A stretch of DNA of 64,000 nt, from assembly GCF_048771995.1 (NCBI RefSeq), contig NC_133063.1:69941514-70005513 (forward strand), given 5' to 3'. The DNA is from Taeniopygia guttata. Its lineage: Eukaryota > Chordata > Aves > Passeriformes > Estrildidae. Position numbers and translations under genes: made by a program. This document shows positions 1 to 13,289 of this stretch, one piece after another. Each line of letters starts with the position of its first letter. Positions within the stretch are counted from its first letter, which is position 1. The notes under the pieces are model-generated. The model worked only from the letters and a program-made list of their open reading frames with translations. It had not been told where the DNA came from and ran no database searches.

Positions 1-1890
1 AAAGCTTTTTGAAAAAAATGCAGATTGTGTTCAAATATTCTTTCAGACTATGTTCAAATTATAATTGTTCTTAAAAATGTATCCCTTTTCTTTGTCAGGT
101 AGCATCAGGATGATATTTCGCACAAATGAAGACATTACAGTCAGCCCACTCAAAATTATAACTTTGACAGAATTTGTTTCTTCAGTGTGAGGTCAGAATT
201 TTATAGCTGTCTTAGGAAGTGAAGTCTGAGGAAATAGAGGAGCATCCATCCCAAACAATATATTTTTAATCCATACTTCTTTATTTCCCAGAACTAACCC
301 AGGTTTAGTTCAACTTGAAAACTATGCATTGGAGCAGGAAGACTGAATAGGTGTGCCACACAGTAATGTCAAGGTATGCTCACTTCACCTTGGAAAGCAC
401 ATCTGGAGTGCTTTGTTAAGCCACTCTATGGATAATGCTTTTTTAATCAGAACCTCAGCACAGATTTCGGTTTAGCATGGGCTATGTGTAATCACTGTGG
501 TAGTGTACAAGCCTAGTGTATGTGTTTGATCAGTTAGACAGCTCTTTAGCAGCGTCTTGAAAATGATTATTTATTGCTTTAACTAGCAAAATAGGAATCT
601 TGAACAAAAGAAGCAATAGAAAGTGAAGCTTGGATATCAAAGGTGACTAGTGCTTTGATATAAAATCAAGAAAAGCTAGCTAGTCTTGTAGTTTTGAATA
701 AATTTATCACTTCAAAATACATAGTCAACGAAACCAACTGTTTTATTCAAGTATATCAGCAGAAGGAAGGTTTCTTGGAAGAGAAGGAAGGATTGGGAAA
801 TCATGTCTTGCTATTACAGCTATTTGCACAAAGCTCAGAGATGCACGTCTTTATTCCTGATGAGCTGACCATGTGAGCTGCTGTGTAGATTTTTGGGACA
901 TCAGTTTGTTAGATAAAGCACAAGACTTCAAAAAGAGTGCACTATACCCTTTAAATTAAAGTGATATGTTATATGTACTTTCTCTAACACTGATATTTTT
1001 AAGCTGATATTTTTAAGCTTTCTCTGAATGTCTTGACACCAATTGTGATTTAAATAAATGATCTATTGCAGTTCTAATACTGCAAGGTTCATGGGTGGTG
1101 ATGGAACTATCCTTCTGTGCTCTTTTAAAATAATGAATTATCAAATAAGAAAATTGTGTTGTATTCTTTTAAAATTCACTCCAGTTCCCTCCTATAACCC
1201 ACAGAGGAAAATCTATGCCAACTGATGTGCCTCTGCACCACTGTACCAGAGAACATAGAGATTGGTCAGATTACAGTGTTATCTGTAGTCATAACCAATT
1301 TCTGATACTGGCCAGTGACAGCTACCTAAGGAGAAACTAGGCAAAAAGATTTACTGATATCAATGTGCAGTATTTCAGTTACCATTCTGGGATTTCTGCA
1401 TTTAGTAGTCCTTAATGTACTTTTTTCCTAAATTTTTTCCACTTATCACTGAACCCATGTAAACTCTTAATGGAATAAATATAAAAGTTTACTCCTCAAA
1501 AGCAGTCATTCCTTTATCTAAAATTCTTTAAAGTACTGAAAAGCACTCATAATATTACGGACATTTCAACAAGTAAAGCAAAAGAAAAAAAATGTGAGTA
1601 TCAGTAAAGACTTAGTCCAACATATGCTGACCTCTGTTCTAATGCAAGAATTGTTCTGTACAAATTCCTCAAAAGGAAAAAAGTTTTTAGCAGCTTAAAT
1701 TATTATCTCCATGGTTGCTTCTGCTTATGGGTTTGTAGTGTAACTGTAAATGGATTTTTACTGTATTGCTGTCTTTTAATTTGAGACACCTTTAATACAG
1801 AACTTTTTATCTTCTGGAAATATTTCTGTAACATGATTTTTTGTTTAAAATAATATTTGCAAAGTACTATGGCTGCCAATACATAAAGAA
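1..1890. other. Intergenic, nothing recognised
   Basis: AT-rich unique-looking sequence. I see no coding exon, RNA gene or clear mobile element. A 14-base unit is duplicated in tandem near 991-1019 (GATATTTTTAAGCT twice). The longest reading frames are short and of low complexity. Confidence 0.5.
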
Positions 1891-1894
1891 CAAC

Positions 1895-2560
1895 GCAGCT
1901 TCTTGTACACCAACACCCTCAAGTCATTCTCTTCAGGGCTGCTCTCAGTCTGTCTCTGAGCAGACAGTATTTGTGCTTGAGATTCCCCTGATCCAGGTGC
2001 AGGACCTCACACTTGACCTTGTTGAACTTCCAGAGGCTTACACAGGCACACCTCTCAAGCCAGGTTGCTGTGGATGGCATCCCTGTCCTCCAGCATGTTG
2101 ACTGATCCAAACAGATTGGTGTTGTCATCCCTGGTCTCTACATGGACATTGAGCTATTGACAACAACTCTTTGAGTGCAACCATCCAGCCAATTCCTTTC
2201 CCACTGAATGATTCACCCATCAAATCTATGTCTCTCCAGTTCAGAGACAAGAATGTTGGGCAGGACACTGTCCAATGCTTTGCATAAGTCCAGGTAAATC
2301 CACCAATGCTATAATCCTTCACAGAAGGATCCAAACTTGTCAGGCACAATTTGCCCTTAATGAAACCATGCTGGCTGTCACCAATCAGCTCCCTGCCCTC
2401 CACATGCCCTAGCATGGTTTCCACAAGGATCTGCTCCATGGTCTTGCTGGGCACTGAGATGACACTGACTGGCCTGTAATTCACTGGGTCTTCCTTATTT
2501 TCATATTTTTCAGAATGGTTATCCTTCCACTTTTCCAGTCAGCAGGGACTCCATCAGACT
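1895..2560 (-). mobile_element. CR1 LINE fragment (reverse transcriptase and 3' ORF2)
   Basis: Read on the minus strand, about 2500-2125 encodes a decayed CR1 reverse transcriptase segment: NYRPVSVISVPSKTMEQILV, then an SQHGFIKGKLCLTS stretch, which are hallmark strings of bird CR1 ORF2. Further along the same strand (about 2110-1900) the DNA matches the usual CR1 ORF2 tail, in which a phrase like 'KFNKVKCEVLHLDQ' follows the reverse transcriptase. The 5' end of the element is missing and the body is disrupted by frame changes and an internal deletion, so it is a dead 5'-truncated copy. CR1 is the dominant LINE family of birds. Confidence 0.85.
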
Positions 2561-2564
2561 GGGG

Positions 2565-3300
2565 TATATATGTATATATGAATATACATGTAGGTAACCA
2601 TTAATATTAACCTTGGAGTAAAGCGCTTCCAATTCCATTTCATGTGTGGACAAATGCTGAAGTAAGCAAGTCAGAAGGTTTTTAAGGTGCTAGGTATCAG
2701 TTTGGTTTTTGCATTCCTTCTGTCAGAGAGCACTGGAGTCCTGCTTTCCCTTCCAACTAGGTGTTCCAGGAGTAAAGAGCAACTCCAGGGCATGGTCCCA
2801 CAGATATAGTCATAGCTGGGTGAGCCAGGTGTTGGTAGTAGGATCCATTGATAGTCCCAGGCAAGAGATGAACCAGGTCCAGACAAGAGTAAAAGGAGAT
2901 GAGACTACAGGTAGGACAATAGATCAAGTTTCATCTTCAGTCTGAAGTCTATGCAGCAGACAGGCATAAGACAGCAGGCAATGGACATCTGAGAGCTACA
3001 TTCAGGAGGACAACTAGTTACCAAGAGGTCTGCCCAGCTAGCAGGGTCAGATTAGGCTGGAGACCAGCATATGGCAAGACAGCTGAGGGTGTAGGGCTGT
3101 GGTGAAATGGAGGCCTTGGGCTCACAAGCAGTGTGTGCATGCCCTGGGTGAGCCTGGTCAGGGTCAGTAGATTCCAGAGGTGCGCTTGGTGTCTGGACTT
3201 TCTCCTGTAACAATCACATGGTTAGGTAGGGACCCTCTTGTGGGCTTTGCCCACAGTCTTTTAAATTATTCTAAACCTGCCTTAATAATCCAGTCCTTTG
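2565..3300. other. Intergenic, unclassified, moderately GC-rich
   Basis: This stretch is richer in GC than its neighbours and reads like old repeat sequence, but I could not place it in a family. There is no convincing open frame. It ends directly in an A-rich low-complexity tract. Confidence 0.3.
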
Positions 3301-3301
3301 G

Positions 3302-3412
3302 CAAAAAAAAAAAAAAAAAAAAACAAACCAAAAAACCAAAAAAACACAACAACAACAACAACAACAACAACAAAACCAAAAAAAAAAAAAAAAAACCCAA
3401 AAAAAACCACCT
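3302..3412. repeat. A-rich low complexity with (CAA)n
   Basis: A run of about 22 A, then AAC/ACA-rich sequence, about nine CAA/AAC units near 3345-3375, then further A runs broken by CC. Open frames through it encode only lysine, asparagine and threonine and are not genes. Confidence 0.95.
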
Positions 3413-3419
3413 TATCCTT

Positions 3420-5458
3420 TAATCTTTTAAAGCCCTTTTAAACCTTTTTCATACTTCATCTCCTTTTATATTTGGAGTTGGGGATATCCACAGAAGAGAT
3501 CTTTATCATTAACTCCAACCATCACTGTTTTGATCTCCACCTGCCACTTTGCTCACTCATGCTGCAACTAACTGAACTGACAGACACCTCCTTGACAGAT
3601 AGCCAAGCAGGGCAGCTGCTGCTAAGTCTATGGCAAACACTTCTCCTTCCTAAAAACTCACATTACAATCAATAACATGGGGTTTTTTCCATGTATTCAC
3701 TGTCAATCCTTACAATCCTTACAGAAGCCCACTAATGCTCCCTATAAACCTTCACAAGAAGGCCAGGAGGACCTGCACTTGATTTCTGACAAAGGCAGAA
3801 TTATTTGCTGCTGTGTTTTTCTAGTATCTCTTTTCTGCCATTTGCTCTTTTTAAAGTTGGTTCAAAGGTAAGCTTGATAGACCTTGAATGCAAATTCAGT
3901 TACTTAATACAGGGTATGTTAACTGTTTTATCATGTTGTTTGTGTCCATTGGCTTTTAAATACTGAATATGGCTATATGATAAGAGCAATGCCTATGTAA
4001 ATATATCAGGAGGTGTTATCAATTATTATGAATACCTATGTAATAGACATTGCATTACAAGAACTTCTCTTGCCTAATCTAGTTTTATTAGGCAATAAAA
4101 AAGTTCTCCCTGGCACAGAGAGACCTGTATACTGCTGACCCTAACAGGTGTATCATGATGACAAGGTACTGAGATATTGTTTGGGAAATAAACATCTGAC
4201 CTCTCTTATTCTTATCTAGGAGTTAAAGGTATTATGCAACAGAATACGCAGATATTGCAAATTCAGGAAGTCTAAAAGTTGAGACTTGTTTTTTTCAGAA
4301 GACTAGATTTTGTATATCCATAGAATTTTTTAAAATTTATTTTTAGAGTAGAAAGGGAATTACCATTACCTTTCTTTGTTCTTCAGCTAGCACACCTATA
4401 CAAGCTGCTGAGATGACAGCTTCAGCAAAAACTTTTCTTTCAAAAAATATCTCAAATCATACATGTCTATCTAGATTATCAGTCCAAGAGATATTAGTGA
4501 AACCATCACTCATCTTGAAAAACACTAAATAAAAATCCTCCTCCTTTTGCAAGATTGGGTTGCAGCTTCTTGTTTTTCAGGGTTTGAACAAGATCCCTTA
4601 GTAACAGGGAACCTATTACAAAGCCATTTTCCTTGTCTCTGTTTGAGGTAAAAGTCTGTTAATTCCTCACTATAAATATATTGAAGCTTCCAGAGAAGAA
4701 GCTTCAATACGGCAAATCTCTTTCAGCTTTGTATCTTTGTATCAAGAAGAAATCCTGCAGTTCCTTAGGGGCACTTCCCTTTTTGGGGAGTTTCTGAGTT
4801 CTCATCTGCTTAAAGAAAGCTGTTGCTTTCAGAATTGCAATGACTGATGATTTTAAGGGATTATTGAGACCAGTTCTGCAAATGCAGCAAGTGATTCCAT
4901 CAAAACATACTTTCTATCTGGCTCTAGGTGGCCTATAATTGGTTATGGCATTGTGTTTGACCATAGTCTGACTATGCCTAAATAGATTTATCCATTTAAA
5001 TGCCAATGAAGTTCCTGAGTGAATCAACATAAGATTTCATTATATTGTGTCCATTTAAAAAAAAGAGGGGTGATTTTCCCGGATGGATAAATGATCACAA
5101 GAGATTAATATCACAGGCAGTACAAGGTAGGAAGAGGTACTGCATGGTGAGGATAGGGGAATTAAAGAAATGGGACTGGTTCTTCTGATACCAAACTAGA
5201 AGCTGCAAAGATTGGTTCAGATATCTTCTTGACCATTTGCAGTTGATTAGAGTATGTGGTATTTTTCAAACTCCTAGTGAACATATCTACATGAACTCTC
5301 AAATACAAGACTGAACCAGCTGCAAAGAATCTGTCTCTGAAATCAAAAGTGAATAAATACTTTAATGTTACATAATATCTTAGTTAACATATAACTTAGA
5401 AAAAAGAGTAAGATGTTGCAATGTCCTGGTTGTGGTATTAGATATCTTTTTGCTGCTC

Positions 5459-5500
<42 letters not shown>

Positions 5501-8500
5501 AAGTATCAAGCATGGCTACAATATAATCTCTTTAAAAGGACTGGCGCTCACACATACTTACTAGACTTCTTAGGATGCAGCCTGCAGCCATACTTCCTGT
5601 ACACATGCCAAGTACAGTAAGCATGCTTTACCTGACCATGACTTGCCATTCACTTATGATCCCCCAGAGACTGAACATGATTTGTACAGTCATGATTCTG
5701 CAGTTCTGGCCACAGAACCTGCATTAATGTTGATTCAGTGCAGTACTGCATTAACATACTCTCTACAGGATTTAAGCATGATAATGAGCTTCAACAAACT
5801 CAGAATTTTGTTTTCTTAGTATAGCATGGTAAGGCAATATCCTGCCTCATATGGATAAGGAAAAATTCTCAGACTTTGCAGAAGAACTGGGAAGGCAGAC
5901 TGCAACAAGAAAATGAAAAATGAAGCTTGGGATATCTACTTGACAGATTGATAGGAAATGCTGGTCATTATGAATATGGTTTGTGTGGAAGGTTGATGGA
6001 ATAAGCAGTTGGTTATTCCATCAGAATAGAAACTGAAACAGGACTGACCAGTGGCAAAGAATAAGAGAAAAAACTGAGAGTGAGTTAGGAGTAATAGGGA
6101 ATCTAACACTAAAAAATAGTCAAATATCTACCTATCTACTAAATAAGGTATGTGTCCTAGGGAGAAAACAGCAATCTTAAATATTCTAAAAATATATTCT
6201 AATGCATATGTCTAGAGACTAGATAAAACCTGCAGAGGAAGACCTAAATCTTAATTTCATGATTTTCAGTGCTTCAGTTGATTTGGATGTAAAGCTAGTC
6301 AACAGGTAATTAAATTAGCATGGCCATATACAATGATGAGTGAAGCTGGGAAATCTCAGATGCTACTAACAATTGTTTTGCTGTTTTTCAACATAATTAT
6401 GATAAAGAAAGAACACACTGTCTCATATAATTTTCTTATTACAGCCACTCTCCCAAAGGATGACATGGCAAAATGTTAAGTAATAGATGAACAGAAGCAA
6501 GAGGAAGCCATAATTTCCATAGCACTAGCTTCTGAAAACTATATAGTTTCACACTAATCTGCTTTTATAGCACTCTATACCTGTTATCCATGGATTAATC
6601 TCTCTATCTTCATTTTCCTATGCACACCTAGTTAATTAAGGATAGCCTGTTAATTTACTACTGCTGTATGAGAACATTAGAGATCACTGTCTTCTAACAG
6701 TGCTAATATATTAGCCTGCCTAAGTGCAAATATTTAAAATGTATCTTCTATGTGCTTACGTTTTCCAATTGCAAAATGGCATTATGCAATTCTGTCTTTG
6801 GTAATCTTTTTTAAAAAGTTGAAATAAATAATAGGATCAAATCACATTTGGTTTTTACTTGATTAAGGTTTCCATGAACTAGAAATACAGCCTCCGAAAA
6901 TTTTGTAGAAGGTAAGAGCACAATCACACTTCCTTGTCTGAATGACAGCTGCTTTTTAAAACATAATACCATGTACCAGGTAATTATAAGGAACTTCCAG
7001 AAACAAAAAAGACATAACTCTTCTAACTGTTCCAACAGAAGTTTTGTATTCTGTAGAACAAAATTAAAATCCAGAAATACGTCTTTCCAAAGAAATACTC
7101 TAGACACATGGTAGAGAAAACACTAGGCGAGGAGTACTAGCTAATACAGTCTGTACCTCCTTGTCTAAGCAATTCTTAATCAAGGTAACCAATATGCACT
7201 CTTAAATGGGACTTAGTACTCAGAAACGCCTCAGGTAATAAAAAGTAGTAGTGGTATTGAAATCAAAATAAAAGAATAATTTTGCTCTCCTGGACATATC
7301 TCATTAACCCATTTAGTCACATATGAAAAAAGCAAAAGGTCAAATTCAGGTCACCAATTGCTAAGAAGTTGATAATAAATCCTGGAAATTTATTACCTTA
7401 CATTTTAAATTTATGACCAGTACCAAGGAGTGTGTGTCATGTTTCTCTAAGAACATTTGTTTATAAATTAGCCTGAGCATTTCAGCAATTACTTAATAGG
7501 AAATAACAGAAGAAATGAAAAATGGATGCAAATAGACTGCATGGTAGTAAGAGAATGTAAAGAAGTATGAGGCTCTGTAATTTTAATGTATATGGAAATG
7601 TATATGAATAGTAATATTTGTCAACATAACAATTAAATGTTCAGTGAAATAGCCTAAAATAGTCTGTAAAAAACAGACCATGCAAATAAAAAAGATTGAC
7701 AACTTTCCCTCTGGGTATTTTGAGCCATTTGTCAAATGTTTTTTTATTGTCTGCCCAATAAAATACAAAGTAAATTACTTGGTATCAAGTAATATAAAAA
7801 TGGTGATTTTTCCTGTTCTTATTAATAAAATTCTTCACAATCCTTTTCTTAAGGAAGACCCTACAGAGGCCAACACACTGGCAGCCATACAATTATACTT
7901 GACAGAGAATTTATCACAAACTCTTAGCAAACAAGAAGTTAATGTAAAATCTAAACTCCTTTATGCCCCCTATCCCTGTTCCCCAGTGTCTATGTCTGTT
8001 CCTATTCCCACCCGTTCCAACCACCCAGTCACATTTCGCTACATGCTCCTCTGCCCTGCAGAACCTGGTGAACTTGTTCTGACAGAATATTTAGAAGTAG
8101 GATGTGTTGGGATGTGAACTATGTCCTGTTCACTTGCTATGGGTTAAGTAAATCCTCACCCTCCTCAAAATCCTTGCCTTCCAAAACACCACAGTTTTGC
8201 CAGTTTTTGAGAGCCTGCGGAGATAAAGATATTTCAATGGAGCAAGGGAGGCTTTTGGTGGGAGGGGATCTGCCAGCTTCCCTCTAAGTAAATATTACCT
8301 GTGCATGCTTGGGTTTGTGAAAGTACAAAATGTTACATCTGAGTGTCACTTTCCATTGACTCAAGAGAAAAACACAAATAATACACAAAGCTGGATAACA
8401 TGTCAGTTTTAAAAATAACAATGAACAGCGTGAAAAACATTTGTTTCATAGCTGTTCTTAGAAATAACAATGAAAAGCACTATTTTAATGCTGACTATCT

Positions 8501-9690
8501 TCCAAACTTGGTCAATTCTGTTCTGAAATGAGGCCAATATTTTGTGCTTTTTGATTATCCAAGACTGTCAAGTTACTTGTACTTTTAGTTAAATAAATAC
8601 AGAATAGGTGATTGCTAGACAGTATAAATATATTTCTATTTATCAGAGAAGTGCCTTTATTTTATCTACTACACAAAAATTTCTGAAAATGAAATTATTA
8701 CCATCCTTTCTTGCATAATTCAGATGCTTTTCCAGTAATTAATATTCTATCAGTCATTTCACTCCCATATTAACTAGAGTTTGCAATACAGCTGCTTTTT
8801 ATTTTATATGGAATATAATATTTTTCTCTTTCTAGATAGCTACCAAGATTTTTTTCCATAGATAAAAAGTAAGAAGTTGAGTCTCTCCTTTCCCACAATG
8901 GTCTTATGTGCAAAGTGCAACTTGTTTCTGATGTTTTTATAGCTTCTTATTCTTGAGTGATGGTCATGGTTGTATTGTCCCACACCTCTTTAGTTTGAAA
9001 AATCAGTTAAGCAGTCCAAGGACTGGTGCTGGAGCCCAATGAAAAAAAAATTATTCCAGCTTCTCACAGCTCAGGAGAGGCTGCTAAGAGGGTATGCAGT
9101 TGTATAACTATGCAAGATGAAACCTTTTAAGTTTTTCCGAAGTGTGGACTTTTTTCCATCAGTCATCATAGTTTTTGTTAAAACAAGTATAAGATAAAAA
9201 TTACTTGACTATACTTTGTCAAGCTTTAGATGACAAAAAAGGGCAAAAAAAGGGCCAGGAAAAAAAATTTTAAATTACTACGAGTTACAAATAGAAGAGG
9301 TAAAAAAATCAACCAGGCAAGAATGGAATTTACCTGTACATTTCTACTCAGGACAACAGGAATACTGCAAAAAAATCTGAATGCTTTTTCCTTTTGGCAT
9401 CCATTCTGCCCAAAGGTGAATAAGGCTACTTGGTGCAATGGCAACCTCTTTCTACAATTAGTGTTTTTATGAAGGAATAACAGATTGATGTTCCATCTTC
9501 CAAACTCAATTGGAAGATTACAGTCAGCAGCTTGACTGTGTCAGAAGGCAGGACCCTAGAAATTCAATTCTTCCAAAAATATGCCTTCAATACTTAAACT
9601 GGGAAAATTAATATATCAGTGGCTTTCAGGGAGTCTCACTTTGACCAATTATAATTATCTTTTTCTCAGTCGTGTCATTTTGTGTCCTTA
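3420..9690. other. Intergenic, no gene seen
   Basis: About 6.3 kb of AT-rich sequence. Open frames up to 145 codons (7680-8117 on the plus strand) have no recognisable motif and look like chance. The only structure I note is a poly(A) run near 5464-5495. Confidence 0.5.
5464..5495. repeat. Poly(A) tract of about 32 bases
   Basis: An almost pure A run followed by GTAAAAAGTATC. It may be a microsatellite or the tail of an old retroposon, but I see no recognisable body directly upstream. Confidence 0.9.
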
Positions 9691-9699
9691 TATACCAAT

Positions 9700-9826
9700 T
9701 TTTTGGGTTTTTTTGGGTTTGGGTGTTTTTTTTGTTTGTTTTTGTTGTTTTTTTTATTGTTGTTTTTGGGTTTTTATTTTGTTTGTTTGCGTTTGTTTTT
9801 TTGTTTTTTTGTTTTTTTTTTTTTTG
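9700..9826. repeat. T/G-rich low-complexity tract
   Basis: Runs of T separated by G or GGG (TTTTTTGGGTTTTTT, TTTGTTTGTTT and similar) over about 125 bases. The phenylalanine-rich open frames here are artefacts. It lies just upstream of a probable LTR fragment and of the retroviral remains. Confidence 0.9.
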
Positions 9827-9884
9827 CTCTGCTTTGCTGTTTCTATCTGCTTTTTGTTTCCTTGCTTTCCCTTTGCCCTTCCTT

Positions 9885-9965
9885 CGGGTGTGTTGGAGAG
9901 AAGAACTGGAGGTGCAAAAGGCTGAGATAAGAACAATTTACTGGAAGCAGCAATAAGATAAGAAA
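9885..9965 (-). mobile_element. Probable LTR fragment, minus orientation
   Basis: GAGAGAAGAACTGG followed by GGCTGAGATAAGAACAATTT resembles the U5/R part (in reverse) of a common songbird LTR family, in which a similar GAGATAAGAACARTTTAAT string occurs. Only a short piece is present. It sits between the T/G tract and the first gag-like sequence, so it probably belongs to a separate, older insertion. The assignment is from memory of the family. Confidence 0.4.
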
Positions 9966-9969
9966 ACGG

Positions 9970-10640
9970 TTGGCAGTCTCAAATGCTAACTCTGAATGTA
10001 AAAAGGCACTGTGTACATTGCCCTCTGATCCTGAGCCCACCATTGCTCAAATGATCGAGGCATCCAAACGCATAGCAACTCCGGAACACTCTGCTGTACT
10101 CCAGGCACAAGTCCTTGCTAACGCACAAACATCTGCTCAGGGGGACAGCAGGAAACAGCAAGAATAAACTGCTATGCTCCAAATGCAAGTTTTAGCAGAG
10201 GATCTCACAGTCTTTAAGGAGACCATTAAAAACCAGCAATGACAAAAACTAAGGCCTTGCCACAATTGTGGCAAGGAAGGACATTTCACAAAAGAACTAT
10301 AATAAACCAAAACCAACGTCGTCACAAAACCATTGTGGGTGTAAAGAGCATTGTCAAGAAACTAAAAACTCTCACAAAGTACAGGGATGCCATTGTCACC
10401 AGGGGGGAAACTGCCAGCAGATCATGGGACAGCGGTGCTTGATGACACAAACATCCCTGTCAAGCACACCAGGGACAATGGCTCTGCCCACAGATCAACA
10501 GCTACAGTGCATCATTGCTGACTTCCCCACTGCAATGTCCCCAGGCACCAGACTGAAGCTGCTAACTGTGCAGCCAGTACTTATAACTAGTTTTGTGCAT
10601 CATACTATTTCCACAGGACAGTGAGGCCCAAAACAATGGC
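9970..10640 (+). pseudogene. gag remnant of the ERV
   Basis: The translated sequence resembles the C-terminal capsid region of class II retroviruses, with a PEPTIAQMIEA string. A zinc-knuckle start of the CHNCGKEGHF type follows near 10258-10290. The N-terminal gag (matrix) is absent. Fossil; broken. Confidence 0.7.
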
Positions 10641-11199
10641 CACGTAAGTTCTTAATCGCAGGAATCAGTAGGACCAACTCAGAAGGATTTTATGTGACAC
10701 TTTCTGTTTTGTCACTGCAAGGCAAGAAATTACAGTCATTGCCAGGTGTTCTGACCCCCCATGTTTCATTCCTCATGGAATAATAATTGCACAAGCTTTT
10801 CTTTTACCTGAACCACAGTGTAATACGTCCTTCATTGCTTGGACTAGGAGGATCAGTCATGGATGCCCAGAGATCAGCTGTGTTTTGAGGCACTTAGGAA
10901 AAGCCATCATCCTCAAGGGACTTGTTGACACCTGGGCCAACATAACACTAATCTCCAAACACCCTTGGCGGCCAGAGTGGACCACAACTCCATCATTGGA
11001 CACTTGGTCAGGTATTAGGTGCCAGCTTTTGTAGCCTACATTCTATCCGTTTTAAGGGCCCTGATGGACTCGTTGCCACTACCAAGCCATTTGTGGTTCA
11101 AGATGATAATAGTCCTGTGGGGAAGGGACTTATTGTCACAGTGGGGATAAGGCTAGAGGCAAAATTTTAAAACAGGCTGCTGATGAGCATGACACCCTA

Positions 11200-12410
11200 A
11201 AATTAACTTGGACATCAAAGTGGCCCATCTGGACTGGTCATTGGTCCTTGTAATCTGAGAAAGTGGTCGCACTTGAACAAATGGCTAAACAACAGCTGGA
11301 CAAAGGTCACCTTGTTCCAGCTACCAGCCCCTGAAATACCCCCATATTTGTGATTAAAAAATTGCATAGTGAGAAATAGTGGCACCTCCTCCAAGACCTG
11401 AGGAGAGTTAATACTACTATTGAGAAAATGGGACATCTACAGACTGGTTTACCCTCACCAACAATGATTCCCAAGGACTGGAACTTAATTATTATTGATT
11501 TAAAGGGCTGCTTTTAAAATATTCATTTATATCCAAATGATGCACAATGATTTGCTTTCTCAGTTCCTTTTATCAATTGGAAAGCACCCTTAAAAAGATG
11601 TCATTGGGTTGTGCTGCCACAAAAAAATGAAATATTTGCCCATGATATGCCAGTGGTACACAGCTAAAATTTTGTCTCCCATTCAGGAGAAACATCCACA
11701 CTCCATTATTTTTCATTATATGGGTGATATCCGGATAGGAGCTGAAAACCATCCAGCCCTCTGGAAACTTCCCACAACAGACATCATCTCATCAGGGCAG
11801 AATGCTGGAATCACTGGAACCAAGGAAAAGATACAACAGCTTCCTTCCTGGAAATACCTTGAATACAAAATCACAGAGCAGACAATTACACATCAGACTT
11901 TGCAACTAAAAGACCAACCTAAGCCTCTCAATGAGATGCAGCAACTCCTAACAATCAATTGGATTTCTTCAGGATTTAGCCCCCCTTTTTGATTTACTGA
12001 GAGGGGACATGGTTTTGAATTTGTTCAGGAAGCTCATAAAGGAAGCCCAAGAAGCCTTGGATAAAGTGCTGCAAGACACTGAGTTGCATTAAGCCCATTT
12101 ATCCAACCCTAATTTACCCTTTTTATTTGCAGTTCTGGGGTACTCCCCTCATTTGTATGGTTTAATTTTTCAGTGGGATTTAAAAATACCAACAGAGCAA
12201 AACAATTACCACCGATCCTGAAATTATATCTCAACTAATTATAAAGGCTAGATCCCAAATCTTGTCCCTTTTGGGAAAGGATTTTTCAGTTATCTTTGTA
12301 TCTCTTTCTTCTACTCATTTAGATTGGTTATTTCAGTAATCTGAATGTTTTCAATTTGCTTTAGCAAATTTCATGGGTCAAATTTCAATTCATTATCCTA
12401 AACCTAAGTT
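11200..12410 (+). pseudogene. pol reverse-transcriptase remnant of the ERV
   Basis: Pieces resemble class II retroviral reverse transcriptase: a QQLDKGHLVPAT segment, a [12 protein letters not shown] segment typical of the palm/fingers region, and a later stretch around the active-site region. A protease-like remnant precedes it. Fossil; broken many times. Confidence 0.75.
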
Positions 12411-12413
12411 ATT

Positions 12414-12901
12414 GCATTCTGTGGAGGCCAGAAAACCAGCCAAGGAAAGGCTTGCTGCACTCCCTTGGAGAACCAACCCCTAAACCAAAACCTCCCTGGT
12501 TGTGGTGAGCTAAAAGATTCCTCGCTGAATGCTTTGCTTCACTATTGTCACACTGGGGAGTAAGGCTAGAAACAAGATTTGGTCCCTTCTCTTTGCTCCA
12601 CCCATGTGCCTTCATCCCATTCATCCCATGTTCTGCCCCACTCCTCACTATTTCTATACGAACCCTTTCCCCTGCCTGGGTTGTCTCTTTGTCCCTGGAC
12701 TCCCTTCAAGGCAGAAGCAATAAAGGTTCTCCTTGGAACTTCATGGAGACCCTGTCTCCTTCTGTGTCACCTGGATCCTAAAACAGCTAGATCACTTGGT
12801 GAGAGTGTGGACATGCCTGTGCACCCAGAACGTTCTTCTAAGGATGCTTCTTTGGGAAGGTCGTGCACTCTGACCAAGACTCGCTTGCTGCAACAGCATT
12901 C
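12414..12901 (+). mobile_element. Nested solo LTR with 6-bp target duplication
   Basis: The LTR occupies 12420-12895 (476 bp). It begins TGTGGAGGCC and ends GCAACA, so it has the standard TG...CA ends. The same hexamer, GCATTC, flanks it at 12414-12419 and 12896-12901. A polyadenylation signal AATAAA lies at 12719-12724, setting the plus orientation. Six-base duplications are typical of class II (ERVK-type) integration. It inserted into the pol region of the older retrovirus and is therefore younger. Retroviral and LTR pieces on both sides belong to the host element. No internal sequence remains, as expected after LTR-LTR recombination. Confidence 0.85.
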
Positions 12902-12949
12902 TTCTCTTAAATTAATGTTAAAACCCTTGCAAAGCCCTATCGCTCTTAA

Positions 12950-13220
12950 TGTGATTACATTTTTTACAGATTGTTCAGGAAAGTCCCAGAAATCTGTGAT
13001 TACCTGGCAGAATCCAAAAACAAAGGAATGGGAATCAGACATTGAACAGGTAGAAAGCTTGCCACAAATTGTGGAGCTTGCAGCAGTTATCCGTGTTTTT
13101 TCAAAATTTGCTTTTCGTTTTAGTTCAGTTACTGTTTCTTTTTATGTTACAGGAGTGGTGGAGAGAGCTGAAGAAGAATTACTTAAAACAGTCTCCAACA
13201 ATAAGCTATATAATTAATTT
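12950..13220 (+). pseudogene. RNase H remnant of the ERV
   Basis: A FFTDCSGKS string followed by IEQVESLPQIVELAAVIRVF matches the layout of retroviral RNase H (a TDGSG-like motif, then an E-LAA helix). It lies just downstream of the nested LTR. Fossil. Confidence 0.7.
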
Positions 13221-13289
13221 AAAAATTAATTTTCCTTATTTCCTTTAGAAAACAGCCCTATTTTATTATCCACATATGACCTCACACTT

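Noticed and set aside
7680-8117. 145-codon plus-strand frame
   Set aside because: No recognisable domain; composition is like the surrounding intergenic DNA.
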